From Corynebacterium tuberculostearicum (GTDB lineage Bacteria > Actinomycetota > Actinomycetes > Mycobacteriales > Mycobacteriaceae), in contig NZ_CP069791.1 of NCBI RefSeq assembly GCF_016894265.1, positions 1,240,001 to 1,304,000 on the forward strand: 64,000 nt of DNA, in the 5' to 3' direction. The translations under genes were made by a program, and so were the position numbers. Positions 18,235-29,375 of the stretch are shown here, piece after piece (positions within the stretch are counted from its first letter, which is position 1; each line of letters begins with the position of its first letter). The notes under the pieces were generated by a model that was not told the origin of the DNA, did no database searches, and was given only the letters and a program-made list of their open reading frames with translations.

Positions 18235-18975
18235 ATGAAAAACAAGTGGTACTGGGCTTTTAAGCACATCTTCTTCGGACCCGCCCTGCAAGTATGGAAT
18301 CGACCGTGGAGCGAGGGCATCGAGAAAATCCCCGCTGAAGGGCCTGCGATTTTGGTGTCGAATCACCAGGCGGTTATGGATTCCTTTTTCTTTCCTTTGA
18401 TGTGTCCGCGCCAGATCACGTTTCCGGCTAAGTCGGAATACTTCACCACTCCGGGTCTTGTTGGTAGCCTGCAAAAGTGGTTCTTTACCTCGGTAGGCCA
18501 AGTCCCCATCGAGCGCGATAGCGAGGACGCTGGCGACGCCATTGTGGAAACCGCAGAAGGTATTTTGTCCCGCGGCGATCTCTTCGGTATCTATCCGGAA
18601 GGAACTCGTTCCCCAGATGGCCGTGTGTACAAGGGCCGTACCGGCATGGGGCGCATCGCCATGGAGACTAACCAGCCAGTATTTCCCATCGCGATGATCA
18701 ATTCGCGTAAGGCCAATCCCATTGGATCGTGGATCCCGCGCCCGTTTAAGGTCGGCGTGCGGGTAGGTGATCCTATCTGGCCGCATGACTGGGCCAAGGA
18801 GCGCGGCATGAATCCGGCCGAGCACGAGACTATTCGCGCCTTCACTGACTTTATGATGCGCAATTTGGCCGAGCTGAGTGATCAGCCTTATGTTGATGTG
18901 TACGCCTCCGATGTGAAGGCTTCGCTCAAAGCCGGCCATGGTTACCCCGCCGGTGCTGAATACAAGGGGAGGTAA
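18235..18975 (+). CDS. 1-acyl-sn-glycerol-3-phosphate acyltransferase family protein (PlsC-like)
   Basis: Membrane-associated acyltransferase of the glycerolipid/PIM pathway. The 246-residue product has motif I NHQAVMD (His44, Asp49), a FPAKSEYF motif II region and the glycerol-phosphate motif YPEGTRSPDG near residue 120. An AAAGGACGAT sequence precedes ATG 18235. It lies between glucokinase and another acyltransferase within the PIM/LAM synteny block. An acyl-PIM-related role is possible but not shown by sequence. Confidence 0.9.
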   Translation: MKNKWYWAFKHIFFGPALQVWNRPWSEGIEKIPAEGPAILVSNHQAVMDSFFFPLMCPRQITFPAKSEYFTTPGLVGSLQKWFFTSVGQVPIERDSEDAGDAIVETAEGILSRGDLFGIYPEGTRSPDGRVYKGRTGMGRIAMETNQPVFPIAMINSRKANPIGSWIPRPFKVGVRVGDPIWPHDWAKERGMNPAEHETIRAFTDFMMRNLAELSDQPYVDVYASDVKASLKAGHGYPAGAEYKGR

Positions 18976-18980
18976 TCACT

Positions 18981-20132
18981 ATTCCCAAGGCCTGCTTAGC
19001 TTGGCCAGATACCGCTAAAGGCGTATCCATTATCGGCGTGGTGCTCTTGCACGTCACGCTGGTGGTTCCGGAAGGTGAGCTAACGTGGTTGGCTGACCTA
19101 AACATGTGGCTGGATCCCCTTCGCCTGCCCTTGTTTTTCCTCGTATCCGGCTATTTCTCTACCAAGATCTTTCGCTATTCATTCAGCGAGCTTTTTACCC
19201 GCCGCCTGTGGTTTTTCCTCGTGCCCTATACGGTGTGGATGACCGTTGAGCTGTGGACTAAGCGCATCGAGTACCACTGGGTATTTGGTGATCCCTATCT
19301 GCAGCTTACTGATCTGCTCTATAACCTGCTGCTAGGCCATACCATGGCGTGGTTCATTCACGCGCTTATCTTTTTCAATATATTTTTGTGGGCCGTACGC
19401 AAGTTGCCCGCGTGGGCAGGCATTGGCCTGAGCTTTGCGCCGCTGCTGTTTATAGCGTGGCAGCATCATTACTACTTTATTGGCAAGGCAATCATGTTCT
19501 TGCCCATCTTCGTCGGTGCGGCCTATTTGCGCGGGCCTATTACGCGGTTTGCCGACGCCGCCGAAGCACCCTTCAAAGGCACCTTCCGCAAGGGCTCTAT
19601 GTGGGCATATAGCGCGGCAATCATCAGCTACATCGCGGGGCTATCCATCCGGCACACCTGGAATGCCGTCGAAGGCGAGGTAGTAGTGCAGTGGCCGCTG
19701 CCGGGAGGGGACATTCTTGGCCGAGGCGATCTAGACCTGCTGATCCGCTTTGCGGAGCAGACGCTTGAAACCCCAGCGGGCATCGTCGGTGCTGTCCTTA
19801 TTAGTCATGTTCCGGCGCTGTCTACTTTTGTAAAGTTCGTGGGCCGGCATACCCTGCCCATTTACTTGGCCCACCCGATCGGCATGACGCTGGGGTACGG
19901 CTTCTTCATGGCCCACCGCGACTATGTGGTGAGCCTTGCTGGCCAGTGGCCGATGGAAAATACCTGGTCCTGGATCGGAATGTGTTTCTTCTACTCCGCT
20001 GCGGCATCGGTAGCGCTTTGGGCGCTCGGGAAGGTGCCTATCCTTGGCTGGACGCTGGTTCCGCCGCGGATTGATAAGCGCCGGCCCGTCGTAGAGCCAA
20101 TGGTAGCGAGCAAAGAACCAGCAGCGCAGTAA
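18981..20132 (+). CDS. Acyltransferase-3-type integral membrane protein with a non-canonical (ATT) start
   Basis: Multi-pass membrane protein of the acyltransferase-3 superfamily, with about ten hydrophobic segments and the conserved first helix AWPDTAKGVSIIGVVLLHV. These proteins usually O-acylate envelope glycans or lipids. The conserved WPDxAKG motif begins at 19002, yet the frame from the preceding in-frame stop (18957) to 19037 contains no ATG, GTG, TTG or CTG. The first standard start, GTG 19038, would delete half of helix 1. ATT 18981 lies 8 nt after AAGGGGAGG and 5 nt after plsC, so I propose it as the start (383 residues). Its 3' end overlaps the opposing GT87 gene by 95 nt. Confidence 0.8.
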   Translation: MPKACLAWPDTAKGVSIIGVVLLHVTLVVPEGELTWLADLNMWLDPLRLPLFFLVSGYFSTKIFRYSFSELFTRRLWFFLVPYTVWMTVELWTKRIEYHWVFGDPYLQLTDLLYNLLLGHTMAWFIHALIFFNIFLWAVRKLPAWAGIGLSFAPLLFIAWQHHYYFIGKAIMFLPIFVGAAYLRGPITRFADAAEAPFKGTFRKGSMWAYSAAIISYIAGLSIRHTWNAVEGEVVVQWPLPGGDILGRGDLDLLIRFAEQTLETPAGIVGAVLISHVPALSTFVKFVGRHTLPIYLAHPIGMTLGYGFFMAHRDYVVSLAGQWPMENTWSWIGMCFFYSAAASVALWALGKVPILGWTLVPPRIDKRRPVVEPMVASKEPAAQ

Positions 20133-21219
20133 CAATGGCGTAGTCATTGCCCACAATATGCTGCCACCATTCCCAGTTCAGCTCTTGGTCATTGGCATGG
20201 GGGACAAGCCAATGTCCGCGGGCCAAAAGCGCGAGCCACGTCAGCGCAGCGAGCGCCCAGTAGCGCTGCGCCACTAGCAGCACACCCGCCAACACTAGCC
20301 AGGTGAAGTGGTGTGACCATGACACGGGCGAGCACAGGAGCGATACTGAAGCGGCCAGCAGCATGAGTACCGCCTGGTTCTCGTGGGAGATGCGCTCCAT
20401 GGCAAACCACACGATGGCAACGACGAGGACGACGGCCACAAGCCACAGCTTTTCAGCGTGGTCGGGGGCTAGGCGGCTAAAGAAACCGCGCAGAGATTGG
20501 TTGGAGCTATAGGCAAGTCCACCGATGCGGTTGGAATCGCGCAGTGTTTCGCTCCAGTACTGGATGGAGCTATGTGGATTGCAGGCGAAGGCGATGAGCC
20601 CTGCTGCCAGAAAGGAACCGAGGGCGCTGAAAAATGCGCGCCATTCGCGGCGGACGAAAAATACGGCAAGGAATACCGCAGGGGTGAGCTTGATCGCCAT
20701 AGCGATACCGGTAAGCACGCCCCTGCCGCGTCCAGGGCGCAGCCAGAGAATATCGACCACTACGAGTGCGGTGAGCAGGATGTTGACCTGCCCGAAGCTG
20801 AAGGTCTCCGTAATCGGTTCAGTAAGCATCGCCGCTAGAAGCGCCCAGCCTGCCCATCCCGGGCAGCCAAGAGAGCGCAGGACCAGGGCAACGCAGACCC
20901 ACAGGGCAAGAAAGGAGGCGACAGATACGAGGATGCTCGCGGTGGTGAGGGGAATCCAGCTCAGCGGGGCAAAAAGCAGCGCCGCAAAGGGCGGATAGGT
21001 GAAGGGAAGAGAGACATCGCGATTGCTACCGACGAGGTAGTCCTTGGCGTAGAGGTCGCTGCCAAATCCGGCTCCACCTTCGCGGTAAACATCGAGGTCA
21101 ATGTGGTAGTAGGTGGAGAACTTGCCGGAGAAAAGCTCCGGGATATCGATGAGCCACCAAAGGGCCACGAGGGCAGAGAGGCACAAGGGCAAAGCAGTAA
21201 ACCACAAAGATTTCTTCAC
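20038..21219 (-). CDS. GT87 (DUF2029) alpha-mannosyltransferase, MptC/Rv2181-like
   Basis: GT-C-fold integral membrane transferase that uses polyprenyl-phosphate-mannose outside the membrane. Rv2181 and its corynebacterial homologue add alpha-1,2-mannose branches to lipomannan/LAM. The 393-residue product has an acidic first loop (YYHIDLDVYREGG) as in GT-C enzymes, PFTYPPFAALLFAPL, and ten or more hydrophobic helices. GTG 21219 (VKKSLWF) is preferred over TTG 21234 because TACACT lies 6 nt upstream. The acceptor is inferred from homology and from nearby pimB' and mptA. Confidence 0.85.
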   Translation of the reverse strand: MKKSLWFTALPLCLSALVALWWLIDIPELFSGKFSTYYHIDLDVYREGGAGFGSDLYAKDYLVGSNRDVSLPFTYPPFAALLFAPLSWIPLTTASILVSVASFLALWVCVALVLRSLGCPGWAGWALLAAMLTEPITETFSFGQVNILLTALVVVDILWLRPGRGRGVLTGIAMAIKLTPAVFLAVFFVRREWRAFFSALGSFLAAGLIAFACNPHSSIQYWSETLRDSNRIGGLAYSSNQSLRGFFSRLAPDHAEKLWLVAVVLVVAIVWFAMERISHENQAVLMLLAASVSLLCSPVSWSHHFTWLVLAGVLLVAQRYWALAALTWLALLARGHWLVPHANDQELNWEWWQHIVGNDYAIVTALLVLCSLPLALRRAGAYQSAAEPASSQG

Positions 21220-21225
21220 GCCAGA

Positions 21226-21231
21226 AGTGTA
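21226..21231 (-). promoter_or_regulatory. Candidate -10 hexamer (TACACT) for the GT87 gene
   Basis: TACACT, 6 nt, then GTG 21219 on the minus strand. It lies back to back with the predicted promoter of the exoribonuclease gene. Confidence 0.4.
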
Positions 21232-21279
21232 CAACCGTCTCTTGAAGGGGCCAATTTATCGCCGCAGACTAGGCGGCGC

Positions 21280-21285
21280 TAGGCT
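21280..21285 (+). promoter_or_regulatory. Candidate -10 hexamer (TAGGCT) for the exoribonuclease gene
   Basis: TAGGCT, 8 nt, then GTG 21294. Leaderless or nearly leaderless initiation is predicted. Confidence 0.4.
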
Positions 21286-21293
21286 TGGGAGAC

Positions 21294-21803
21294 GTGCGCT
21301 ACTTCTATGACACCGAATTTATCGAAGATGGACAAACCATTGAATTGGTCTCCATCGGCATCGTCGGTGAGAATGGCAGCGAGTACTACGCCGTGTCTAC
21401 GGATTTCGATCCGTCCAAGGCCAATTCTTGGGTCAAAGACAATGTACTGGCCAAGCTGCCCAGCCCGCGGGACCCAGTATGGAAGCCTCTGGAGACCATT
21501 CGCGCGGAGGTCTTCGAGTTCCTGACCCAGAGCTCAACTCCGGTAGAGCTGTGGGCGTGGGTGGGCGCCTATGATCATGTGGTTTTGGCGCAGCTGTGGG
21601 GCGATATGGCCGGACTGCCCAAGCGCATGCCACGCTATACCCGCGAGCTGAAGCAGTATTGGGAATTTGCAGGGCGACCGAGCCTGCCGGCCGTGCCTAA
21701 GGGCAATCACGATGCGCTTGTCGACGCCCGCCATAACCTCGCCAAGTTCCGAGCCTGCGCCCAGGTGCTTCCGCTGTCTAAGGGTAATAGAATTAATATC
21801 TAG
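21294..21803 (+). CDS. 3'-5' exoribonuclease, DEDD family (Rv2179c-like)
   Basis: Small RNase T-like exonuclease. The 169-residue product starts directly with the first catalytic motif YDTEFIE (Asp6, Glu8). A second acidic residue follows in WVGAYDHVVL and the last in NHDALVDARHNL, the complete DEDD set. The Mycobacterium tuberculosis orthologue Rv2179c has been shown to be a divalent-metal-dependent 3'-5' exoribonuclease. GTG 21294 is chosen over TTG 21285 because the motif begins almost at the N-terminus in homologues. It precedes aroG by 44 nt. Confidence 0.88.
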   Translation: MRYFYDTEFIEDGQTIELVSIGIVGENGSEYYAVSTDFDPSKANSWVKDNVLAKLPSPRDPVWKPLETIRAEVFEFLTQSSTPVELWAWVGAYDHVVLAQLWGDMAGLPKRMPRYTRELKQYWEFAGRPSLPAVPKGNHDALVDARHNLAKFRACAQVLPLSKGNRINI

Positions 21804-21832
21804 AATTTAACTAACTCGCGATAGGCGCTTGA

Positions 21833-24585
<2,753 letters not shown>

Positions 24586-24592
24586 GCTTCCC

Positions 24593-24598
24593 AGTATG
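24593..24598 (-). promoter_or_regulatory. Candidate -10 hexamer (CATACT) for pknL
   Basis: CATACT, 7 nt (GGGAAGC), then ATG 24585. The GGGA in the spacer may also aid initiation. Confidence 0.4.
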
Positions 24599-24618
24599 GC
24601 TGATCATCTAGCCCGCGT

Positions 24619-24624
24619 TAAAGT
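24619..24624 (+). promoter_or_regulatory. Candidate -10 hexamer (TAAAGT) for the Rv2175c-like gene
   Basis: TAAAGT, 7 nt, then GTG 24632. The two -10 elements of this divergent pair lie only 20 bp apart, so the two promoters must interfere or share a regulator. Confidence 0.45.
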
Positions 24625-24631
24625 AGAGAAC

Positions 24632-25000
24632 GTGACTAACCAAGAAAAATCCCTCGATCCCTTGCTCGCTAACGAAGAACTGCTCAGCATGCAGCAGGTG
24701 GCAGAAAAGCTAGACCTGCCCATCACCCGCGCTTATGACCTGCTGCAGGACCGAAAGTTCATTGCGTGGGATTCCCCAGAAGGAAAGCGCGTGCCGCTAG
24801 CCTTCTTCAACGACAAGGGCGTCATTGCCAAGCATGTAACTGCGGCAATTACCGTGTTGACAGACGGCGGCTATAAGGACGACGAAATCTTCAAGCATCT
24901 CTTTACCGAGGATGACTCGCTGCCGGGCCGCCCGATCGATGCTTTGCACGGTCACCTTGCCCGCGAGGTTATTCGGCGCGCGCAGGCTGCCGCTTTTTAG
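24632..25000 (+). CDS. Rv2175c-like DNA-binding protein, probable PknL substrate
   Basis: Small winged-helix/MerR-like DNA-binding protein. The 122-residue product has an N-terminal helix-turn-helix (LLSMQQVAEKLDLPITRAYDLLQDRKFIAW). In M. tuberculosis Rv2175c is phosphorylated by the adjacent kinase PknL near its N-terminus, which abolishes DNA binding; this copy has a Thr at position 2 and Ser within its first eight residues. GTG 24632 is chosen from the leaderless layout; the longer open frame from 24584 would start inside the pknL promoter. Its last 32 nt overlap mptA on the other strand. Confidence 0.85.
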   Translation: MTNQEKSLDPLLANEELLSMQQVAEKLDLPITRAYDLLQDRKFIAWDSPEGKRVPLAFFNDKGVIAKHVTAAITVLTDGGYKDDEIFKHLFTEDDSLPGRPIDALHGHLAREVIRRAQAAAF

Positions 25001-26459
25001 GCACGTCTTCAAAGATCCACTGGGTGGCGAACCATGCCACCACAATCATGCCGATGACCCAGAACCAGTTGTAGAGCTGGTGATTGCCATCGCCGGAGAA
25101 CGAGACGCCAATAAACAGGGCCACGCCGGTGGTGAATTTGATAAGCCACAGCGGCGGCCGGAAAGTGCCCATCAGGGTAAAGATAGAGGCGTAGTACCAC
25201 GGCAGGGTCACTGCATTGAAAACAAAGGCAACTTGGTATGCGGCCGCGGTGCCCATAACAGCGTCGCGGTTGTCCTTGCGGCAAAGCCACCACACCGTCA
25301 CCAGCCCAATGAGCATGCAGGCCATTGCGATGCTGCGCAGTACGGCCAATATGGCGTTATAGGAGGCATCCGGTATAAATATTTGTACCGCCGGGAAGAT
25401 AACATCGGTAGCCAAGGTGGGACCTGCCAGCGGGTTAATCACCTTGGAATTGCCGCTTACCTGCGATAGCCAGCCCCACGACGTGCCGGAAACCCACGTG
25501 ATGAGGGCTACTGCGGCGATGATCTCTGCCACTGCGGCGATGCCAGATAAAACAAAAACGGTAAGTTGCCGCCACTTACTAGAGCCCTTGGGGGCATAGT
25601 GGTGGAGCATCATCCATACGATAAACGGTGCCGCAATAACCGCAGTGGCCTTCATAGCTACGGCCGTGCCCACGAGGATGAGGGCGGCATGGAAGCGCTT
25701 ATGCAATGCCGCTAGCAGGCCGATAGACACGAGCCCCACCATGAGTGATTCATTATGCATGCCGCCGATGAGGTGCAAGATAATGACTGGATTAGCTACA
25801 CCAAGCCACAGTGCTACCGCTGGATCCGCACCGAGTTTGCGGGCGATGCGGGGAATTGACCAGGCGATGGTAATAAACCCGAGCAGAGAAAGAACCTTAT
25901 AGATCACCACGCCTGCAGTGACGTTATCGCCTACCAGGCTGGTGACCAGTTCTCCTATCCACAGGTGAAGGGGACCATAAGGTGTGGTGGTATTGCGCCA
26001 ATCTTGTGATACCTCAAGGAGGAAGGGCCCGGGGTTAACGGCGGCACCTTCGGTATACGGATCGAAGCCATCGCGAACCATAGCACCTTGCATGAGGTAG
26101 GAATACACATCGCGTGAGGCCAATGGCCCGGCTAATAAAAGGGGAGCTACCCAGGCGATGAGGATGCGCTGGATGTCCCGCAAGCCGCCCTCAGGCAGAG
26201 GATTTTTGAGCTGCGGGCGAATGATGGTGCGCCCAGCTAACACCCACGCCGCGGCTAAGAGGAAAATACCCACCCAGTACAGCGCGAGGCCGAGATTGCG
26301 CCCGTGCCCATAGGACAAGAAGCCAATATTTAATGCTTCGAGGAGTCCTCCACGGTTGCGGGTGGCGCCGCCAGAAAAGGACGCGAGCAGCAAAATGCAG
26401 GAGGCAGATAGCCCCAGCGGCAGCGCGCGTGGAATGGGGAAAGAGTACGTCTTTGCCAC
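24969..26459 (-). CDS. mptA: Alpha-1,6-mannosyltransferase MptA
   Basis: GT-C membrane mannosyltransferase that extends the alpha-1,6 mannan backbone of lipomannan using polyprenyl-phosphate-mannose. The 496-residue product has about thirteen hydrophobic helices and the acidic first-loop motif ASRDVYSYLMQG together with DPYTEGAAVNPGPF and TTTPYGPLHLWIG. GTG 26459 begins 8 nt after the idsA stop, so the two genes are co-transcribed. Gene order idsA-mptA-(Rv2175c)-pknL-aroG matches other Corynebacteriales. Confidence 0.93.
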   Translation of the reverse strand: MAKTYSFPIPRALPLGLSASCILLLASFSGGATRNRGGLLEALNIGFLSYGHGRNLGLALYWVGIFLLAAAWVLAGRTIIRPQLKNPLPEGGLRDIQRILIAWVAPLLLAGPLASRDVYSYLMQGAMVRDGFDPYTEGAAVNPGPFLLEVSQDWRNTTTPYGPLHLWIGELVTSLVGDNVTAGVVIYKVLSLLGFITIAWSIPRIARKLGADPAVALWLGVANPVIILHLIGGMHNESLMVGLVSIGLLAALHKRFHAALILVGTAVAMKATAVIAAPFIVWMMLHHYAPKGSSKWRQLTVFVLSGIAAVAEIIAAVALITWVSGTSWGWLSQVSGNSKVINPLAGPTLATDVIFPAVQIFIPDASYNAILAVLRSIAMACMLIGLVTVWWLCRKDNRDAVMGTAAAYQVAFVFNAVTLPWYYASIFTLMGTFRPPLWLIKFTTGVALFIGVSFSGDGNHQLYNWFWVIGMIVVAWFATQWIFEDVPKKRQPARAE

Positions 26460-26467
26460 GGGACAAC

Positions 26468-27547
26468 CTACTTGCGGCGAGCAGTGGCCTTGATCGCCAA
26501 CTGCTCTAGGGTTTCGGTGACCGTGGGATCCACCTGTGCGGCGTGCAGGTGCTGCAGGCCCGACTGCGTGAGGGCATCGATGCGGCGCTCAATCTCTTCT
26601 GGTGCGCCCGAATCAGCGATGATCTGGGCCAGGCGCGATAGCTCCTGGGGATCTGAGGTGCGGCCAATGAGCTTGCGCAAGGTAGCAGCAGCTTGTGGAT
26701 CAGACTCATCCGCGCGCTGGAGCGCTAGCGCTAACAGTTCGGTTCGCTTGCCTTCGCGCAGGTCATCACCGGCAGGTTTGCCGGTTACCGCGGGATCGCC
26801 AAAAACACCTAGCTGATCGTCGCGCAACTGGTAGGCAATGCCAATATCGTGCCCATAGCCGCGGAAGGCTGCGATAAGTTCCTCGCTCGCACCGGCGATG
26901 GCGGCGCCCAAGTGCAGCGGGCGTTCAATGGTATAAGCGGCGGTCTTATAGCGGTTGACGGAATTGGCAAGCTCTACTGATTCGGAACCTGCCGCCTCCA
27001 AAGAGATATCCAAGAGCTGTCCACCGATAACCTCAGTGCGCATGCCGCGCCACGGGCTGCGAGCACGGTGCAAAGCGGCTGCACTAAGGCCGGAATCTTG
27101 GAACATGTCCTCTGCGTACACCAGCGCTAAATCGCCTACCAAGATCGCTACGGAGGTGCCGAAGAACTCTGGATCGCCCAAGTATTCCGATTCGCGGTGC
27201 AGCTTTTCGACGCCCCGGTGCACCGTAGGATTGCCGCGACGGGTATTGGAAGCATCGATAATGTCATCGTGGATAAGGGCGCAGGCCTGGATAAATTCCA
27301 AAGAGGCGGCCGCGCGGAGCATGGCCGCGGGATCTTCTTCTCCTCGACCAGCGGCAAGGTAGCCCGCCCAGGCATAGGTAGGCCGTACTCGCTTGCCGCC
27401 GTCAAGCACGAAGGATTCCAAAAAGCTCACGGCTTTGGTTACAGGGGCGCCAATTTCGGCCACCTGCTCTCGGCGTTGATCGAGAAAGGTGGCGAGTTCC
27501 TCGCGCACCGCACCGGGGATGTCCGCAAGCTCAGGAATATTCTGCAT
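26468..27547 (-). CDS. idsA: Polyprenyl diphosphate synthase, probable geranylgeranyl diphosphate synthase
   Basis: Trans-prenyltransferase that condenses isopentenyl diphosphate with allylic diphosphates. The 359-residue product has the first aspartate-rich motif DDIIDASNTRRG (FARM) and the second QLRDDQLGVFGD (SARM). The residues just before the FARM (AAASLEFIQACALIH) set product length; the corynebacterial orthologue IdsA makes GGPP for polyprenyl-phosphate carriers and carotenoids. ATG 27547 (MQNIPEL) is preferred to the in-frame 27583. Its coupling to mptA fits, since mannosyltransfer uses a polyprenyl carrier. Confidence 0.9.
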   Translation of the reverse strand: MQNIPELADIPGAVREELATFLDQRREQVAEIGAPVTKAVSFLESFVLDGGKRVRPTYAWAGYLAAGRGEEDPAAMLRAAASLEFIQACALIHDDIIDASNTRRGNPTVHRGVEKLHRESEYLGDPEFFGTSVAILVGDLALVYAEDMFQDSGLSAAALHRARSPWRGMRTEVIGGQLLDISLEAAGSESVELANSVNRYKTAAYTIERPLHLGAAIAGASEELIAAFRGYGHDIGIAYQLRDDQLGVFGDPAVTGKPAGDDLREGKRTELLALALQRADESDPQAAATLRKLIGRTSDPQELSRLAQIIADSGAPEEIERRIDALTQSGLQHLHAAQVDPTVTETLEQLAIKATARRK

Positions 27548-27597
27548 AGTCACACCCCACACGATACCGGCTAGGCTGCGCAAGAAATAACAGAGGT

Positions 27598-28152
27598 TTA
27601 CAGCGGCAGGCTTGCGCCCAATATGGCAAAGGGGCGAGCATCGGCGGGGTAGAGATGATCACGGAGGACATCGAAGAAGCCGACGGCTCTATAAAGACGG
27701 AAGGCACCGTTATCCTCGTTCGGCACCTCGGGTGTGGACAACAGCGCATAGCGCGCCGGGGCATTCCATAGCAATCCTTCCAAAAGCTTTCTGCCTAGGC
27801 CGTGTCCTTGGTGCTGCGGCAAGACGTGGATCTCTGCCAACTCAAAGTAGTTGCGCAGAATGTCCCACTGCTCTTCGGTGGGGCCGCCCTGTAGTCGGAG
27901 CCCTCGGCGAAGCTCAGCGTCCCACCAGCTGTCTGGGGAGCCTAAGAACCCGTAGGCCACGCCGACGATGCCATTGTCATGGGTGACAATCTGCGCGCTG
28001 AATCCGGGGCGGGTCACCTCATTTCGCCAGCTTGGGATGCGGCTATGCAAGATCGCGGGATTGTAGTGCATTGCCTCGATGTAGATTTCCACCAACTGCG
28101 GGGCTAGCAGGGAGAATTCCGGCGGGGTTAGGCGGCGAATTTCAAAGCTCAC
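27598..28152 (-). CDS. GNAT-family N-acetyltransferase
   Basis: 184-residue single-domain acetyltransferase of unknown substrate. The acetyl-CoA-binding motif A is clear: EIHVLPQHQGHGLGRKLLEGLL (residues about 117-138), and the C-terminal AFRLYRAVGFFDV is typical of the fold. GTG 28152 (VSFEIRRL) with AGGAA just upstream is chosen; the open frame to 28236 lacks similarity. It is followed by idsA on the same strand after 50 nt. Confidence 0.88.
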   Translation of the reverse strand: MSFEIRRLTPPEFSLLAPQLVEIYIEAMHYNPAILHSRIPSWRNEVTRPGFSAQIVTHDNGIVGVAYGFLGSPDSWWDAELRRGLRLQGGPTEEQWDILRNYFELAEIHVLPQHQGHGLGRKLLEGLLWNAPARYALLSTPEVPNEDNGAFRLYRAVGFFDVLRDHLYPADARPFAILGASLPL

Positions 28153-28379
28153 ACTTCCTATGACACCAGATGTCTGTAGCGGAGGGAAAGCGAGGCTCAC
28201 TCCGTTCTTCGAAAGCCGCAATAGGGAATCGAACAAGCGGACTACAGTTAACTTGTGGCCTGCAATTAACGTTGATTAAATCGAACACGTGAACTATTAT
28301 CAAGGGTGGAATGTCTGGCGGCTTGCTTAGGGTCGGGGGCAGTTCAACGACGTTATTTATTTAGTTAAGGGCAAAGACA

Positions 28380-28811
28380 ATGGCACAGATTATTTCGGCA
28401 ACGCGCACCCGTTCTCTTGGGCGAGAAGGCGGCAAGCGGGCACGGTTCCTCTTTCAAGCACGAGAATTATTAGACGCGGCGCGCGGTTATGCGGCTGAGG
28501 GGCGATTCGATCAAGCCTTAGAGGTGGCGTACCAATCGGCTCTACGTACTGCTGGCGCACGAGTAGCTGCATCTGTAGTGGCTCGGCGTCGCCGCCTTCC
28601 CTCCAGTGCATGGGATCGTTTAGCGCTCGTCGGTGTGGAAGACAAGCGGTGGGCTGAATCCTTTAAGGGATATTCGCGGACTCGTGCGCGCGTGTCTTCG
28701 GGATTGGATGAAGCGCCGAGCGAGGAATATGTTTATGGCCTCATGCAGCATGCCGCACAATTTTTGGATGAAAGTGAGGCAGGGACTACTTTCGGCTCTT
28801 TTGCTGCGTAG
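28380..28811 (+). CDS. SAV_6107-type HEPN-domain protein
   Basis: 143-residue protein of the SAV_6107 HEPN family, common next to idsA in Actinobacteria. It has a basic N-terminus and helical segments such as RARFLFQARELLDAARGYAAE and FDQALEVAYQSALRTAGARVAA. The ribonuclease-type RX4-6H motif of toxic HEPN proteins is not apparent, so no RNase activity is claimed. ATG 28380 is preceded by AAGGGCAAAG. Function unknown. Confidence 0.82.
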   Translation: MAQIISATRTRSLGREGGKRARFLFQARELLDAARGYAAEGRFDQALEVAYQSALRTAGARVAASVVARRRRLPSSAWDRLALVGVEDKRWAESFKGYSRTRARVSSGLDEAPSEEYVYGLMQHAAQFLDESEAGTTFGSFAA

Positions 28812-28920
28812 TCACTTCGTGGGGGCGCTCACTACCTTTTGGGGAACATACTGATTATTCTGGGCGTTAATATAGATAGAACTATTACCGCCCGAAGCTC
28901 AATCCCTAGTTGGAGGAACA

Positions 28921-29319
28921 GTGTCTCTTTCCGAGCAGGAGCAGCGCACGCTCCGTGAAATTGAGGAATCGTTACTTGCTGACGATCCTAAGTTTGGCGC
29001 TTCCGTTTCTGAGCCTGCGTCGTTCGGCGGATCTGGCGGTGCGGTAACCCTCCGAGGTGTAGCGCTCGTTGTCGTTGGCCTTTGCATGCTTGTCGGCGGT
29101 GTTGCTCTCGCGCAGCAAAGCCTGTGGTTTATCGTGCTTTCTATCGCGGGCTTTTTGGTGATGTTTGCTGCTGGCGTGTGGATGTTGCGCGGAGACGGAT
29201 CTGGGCATTCTGCTCAGGGTTATTATTCCGGCGCTCGTGCAAAGAAGTCCGCGTCCCGCAGTGGTGGAGTCAGTGGCAAGTTGGAGGAAAACTTCCGTCG
29301 CCGCTTTGAGGAGCGTTAG
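28921..29319 (+). CDS. DUF3040 membrane protein (Rv2169c-like)
   Basis: 132-residue protein with the DUF3040 start MSLSEQEQRTLREIEESLLADDPKF, then two transmembrane helices (about 43-62 and 68-88) and a basic Ser/Gly-rich C-terminal tail. GTG 28921 follows TTGGAGGAA. The mycobacterial homologue lies at the same place, upstream of mraZ. Function unknown. A strong terminator follows. Confidence 0.88.
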   Translation: MSLSEQEQRTLREIEESLLADDPKFGASVSEPASFGGSGGAVTLRGVALVVVGLCMLVGGVALAQQSLWFIVLSIAGFLVMFAAGVWMLRGDGSGHSAQGYYSGARAKKSASRSGGVSGKLEENFRRRFEER

Positions 29320-29338
29320 CGCTTTTTAGTTTAGTTTG

Positions 29339-29375
29339 CCCCGGTTGGCCCAGTATGGGTCAACCGGGGATTTTT
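29339..29375 (+). terminator. Intrinsic terminator after the DUF3040 gene
   Basis: 9-bp stem CCCCGGTTG/CAACCGGGG (29339-29347 with 29361-29369); the loop can pair further (CCCA/TGGG), followed by ATTTTT. Confidence 0.85.
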
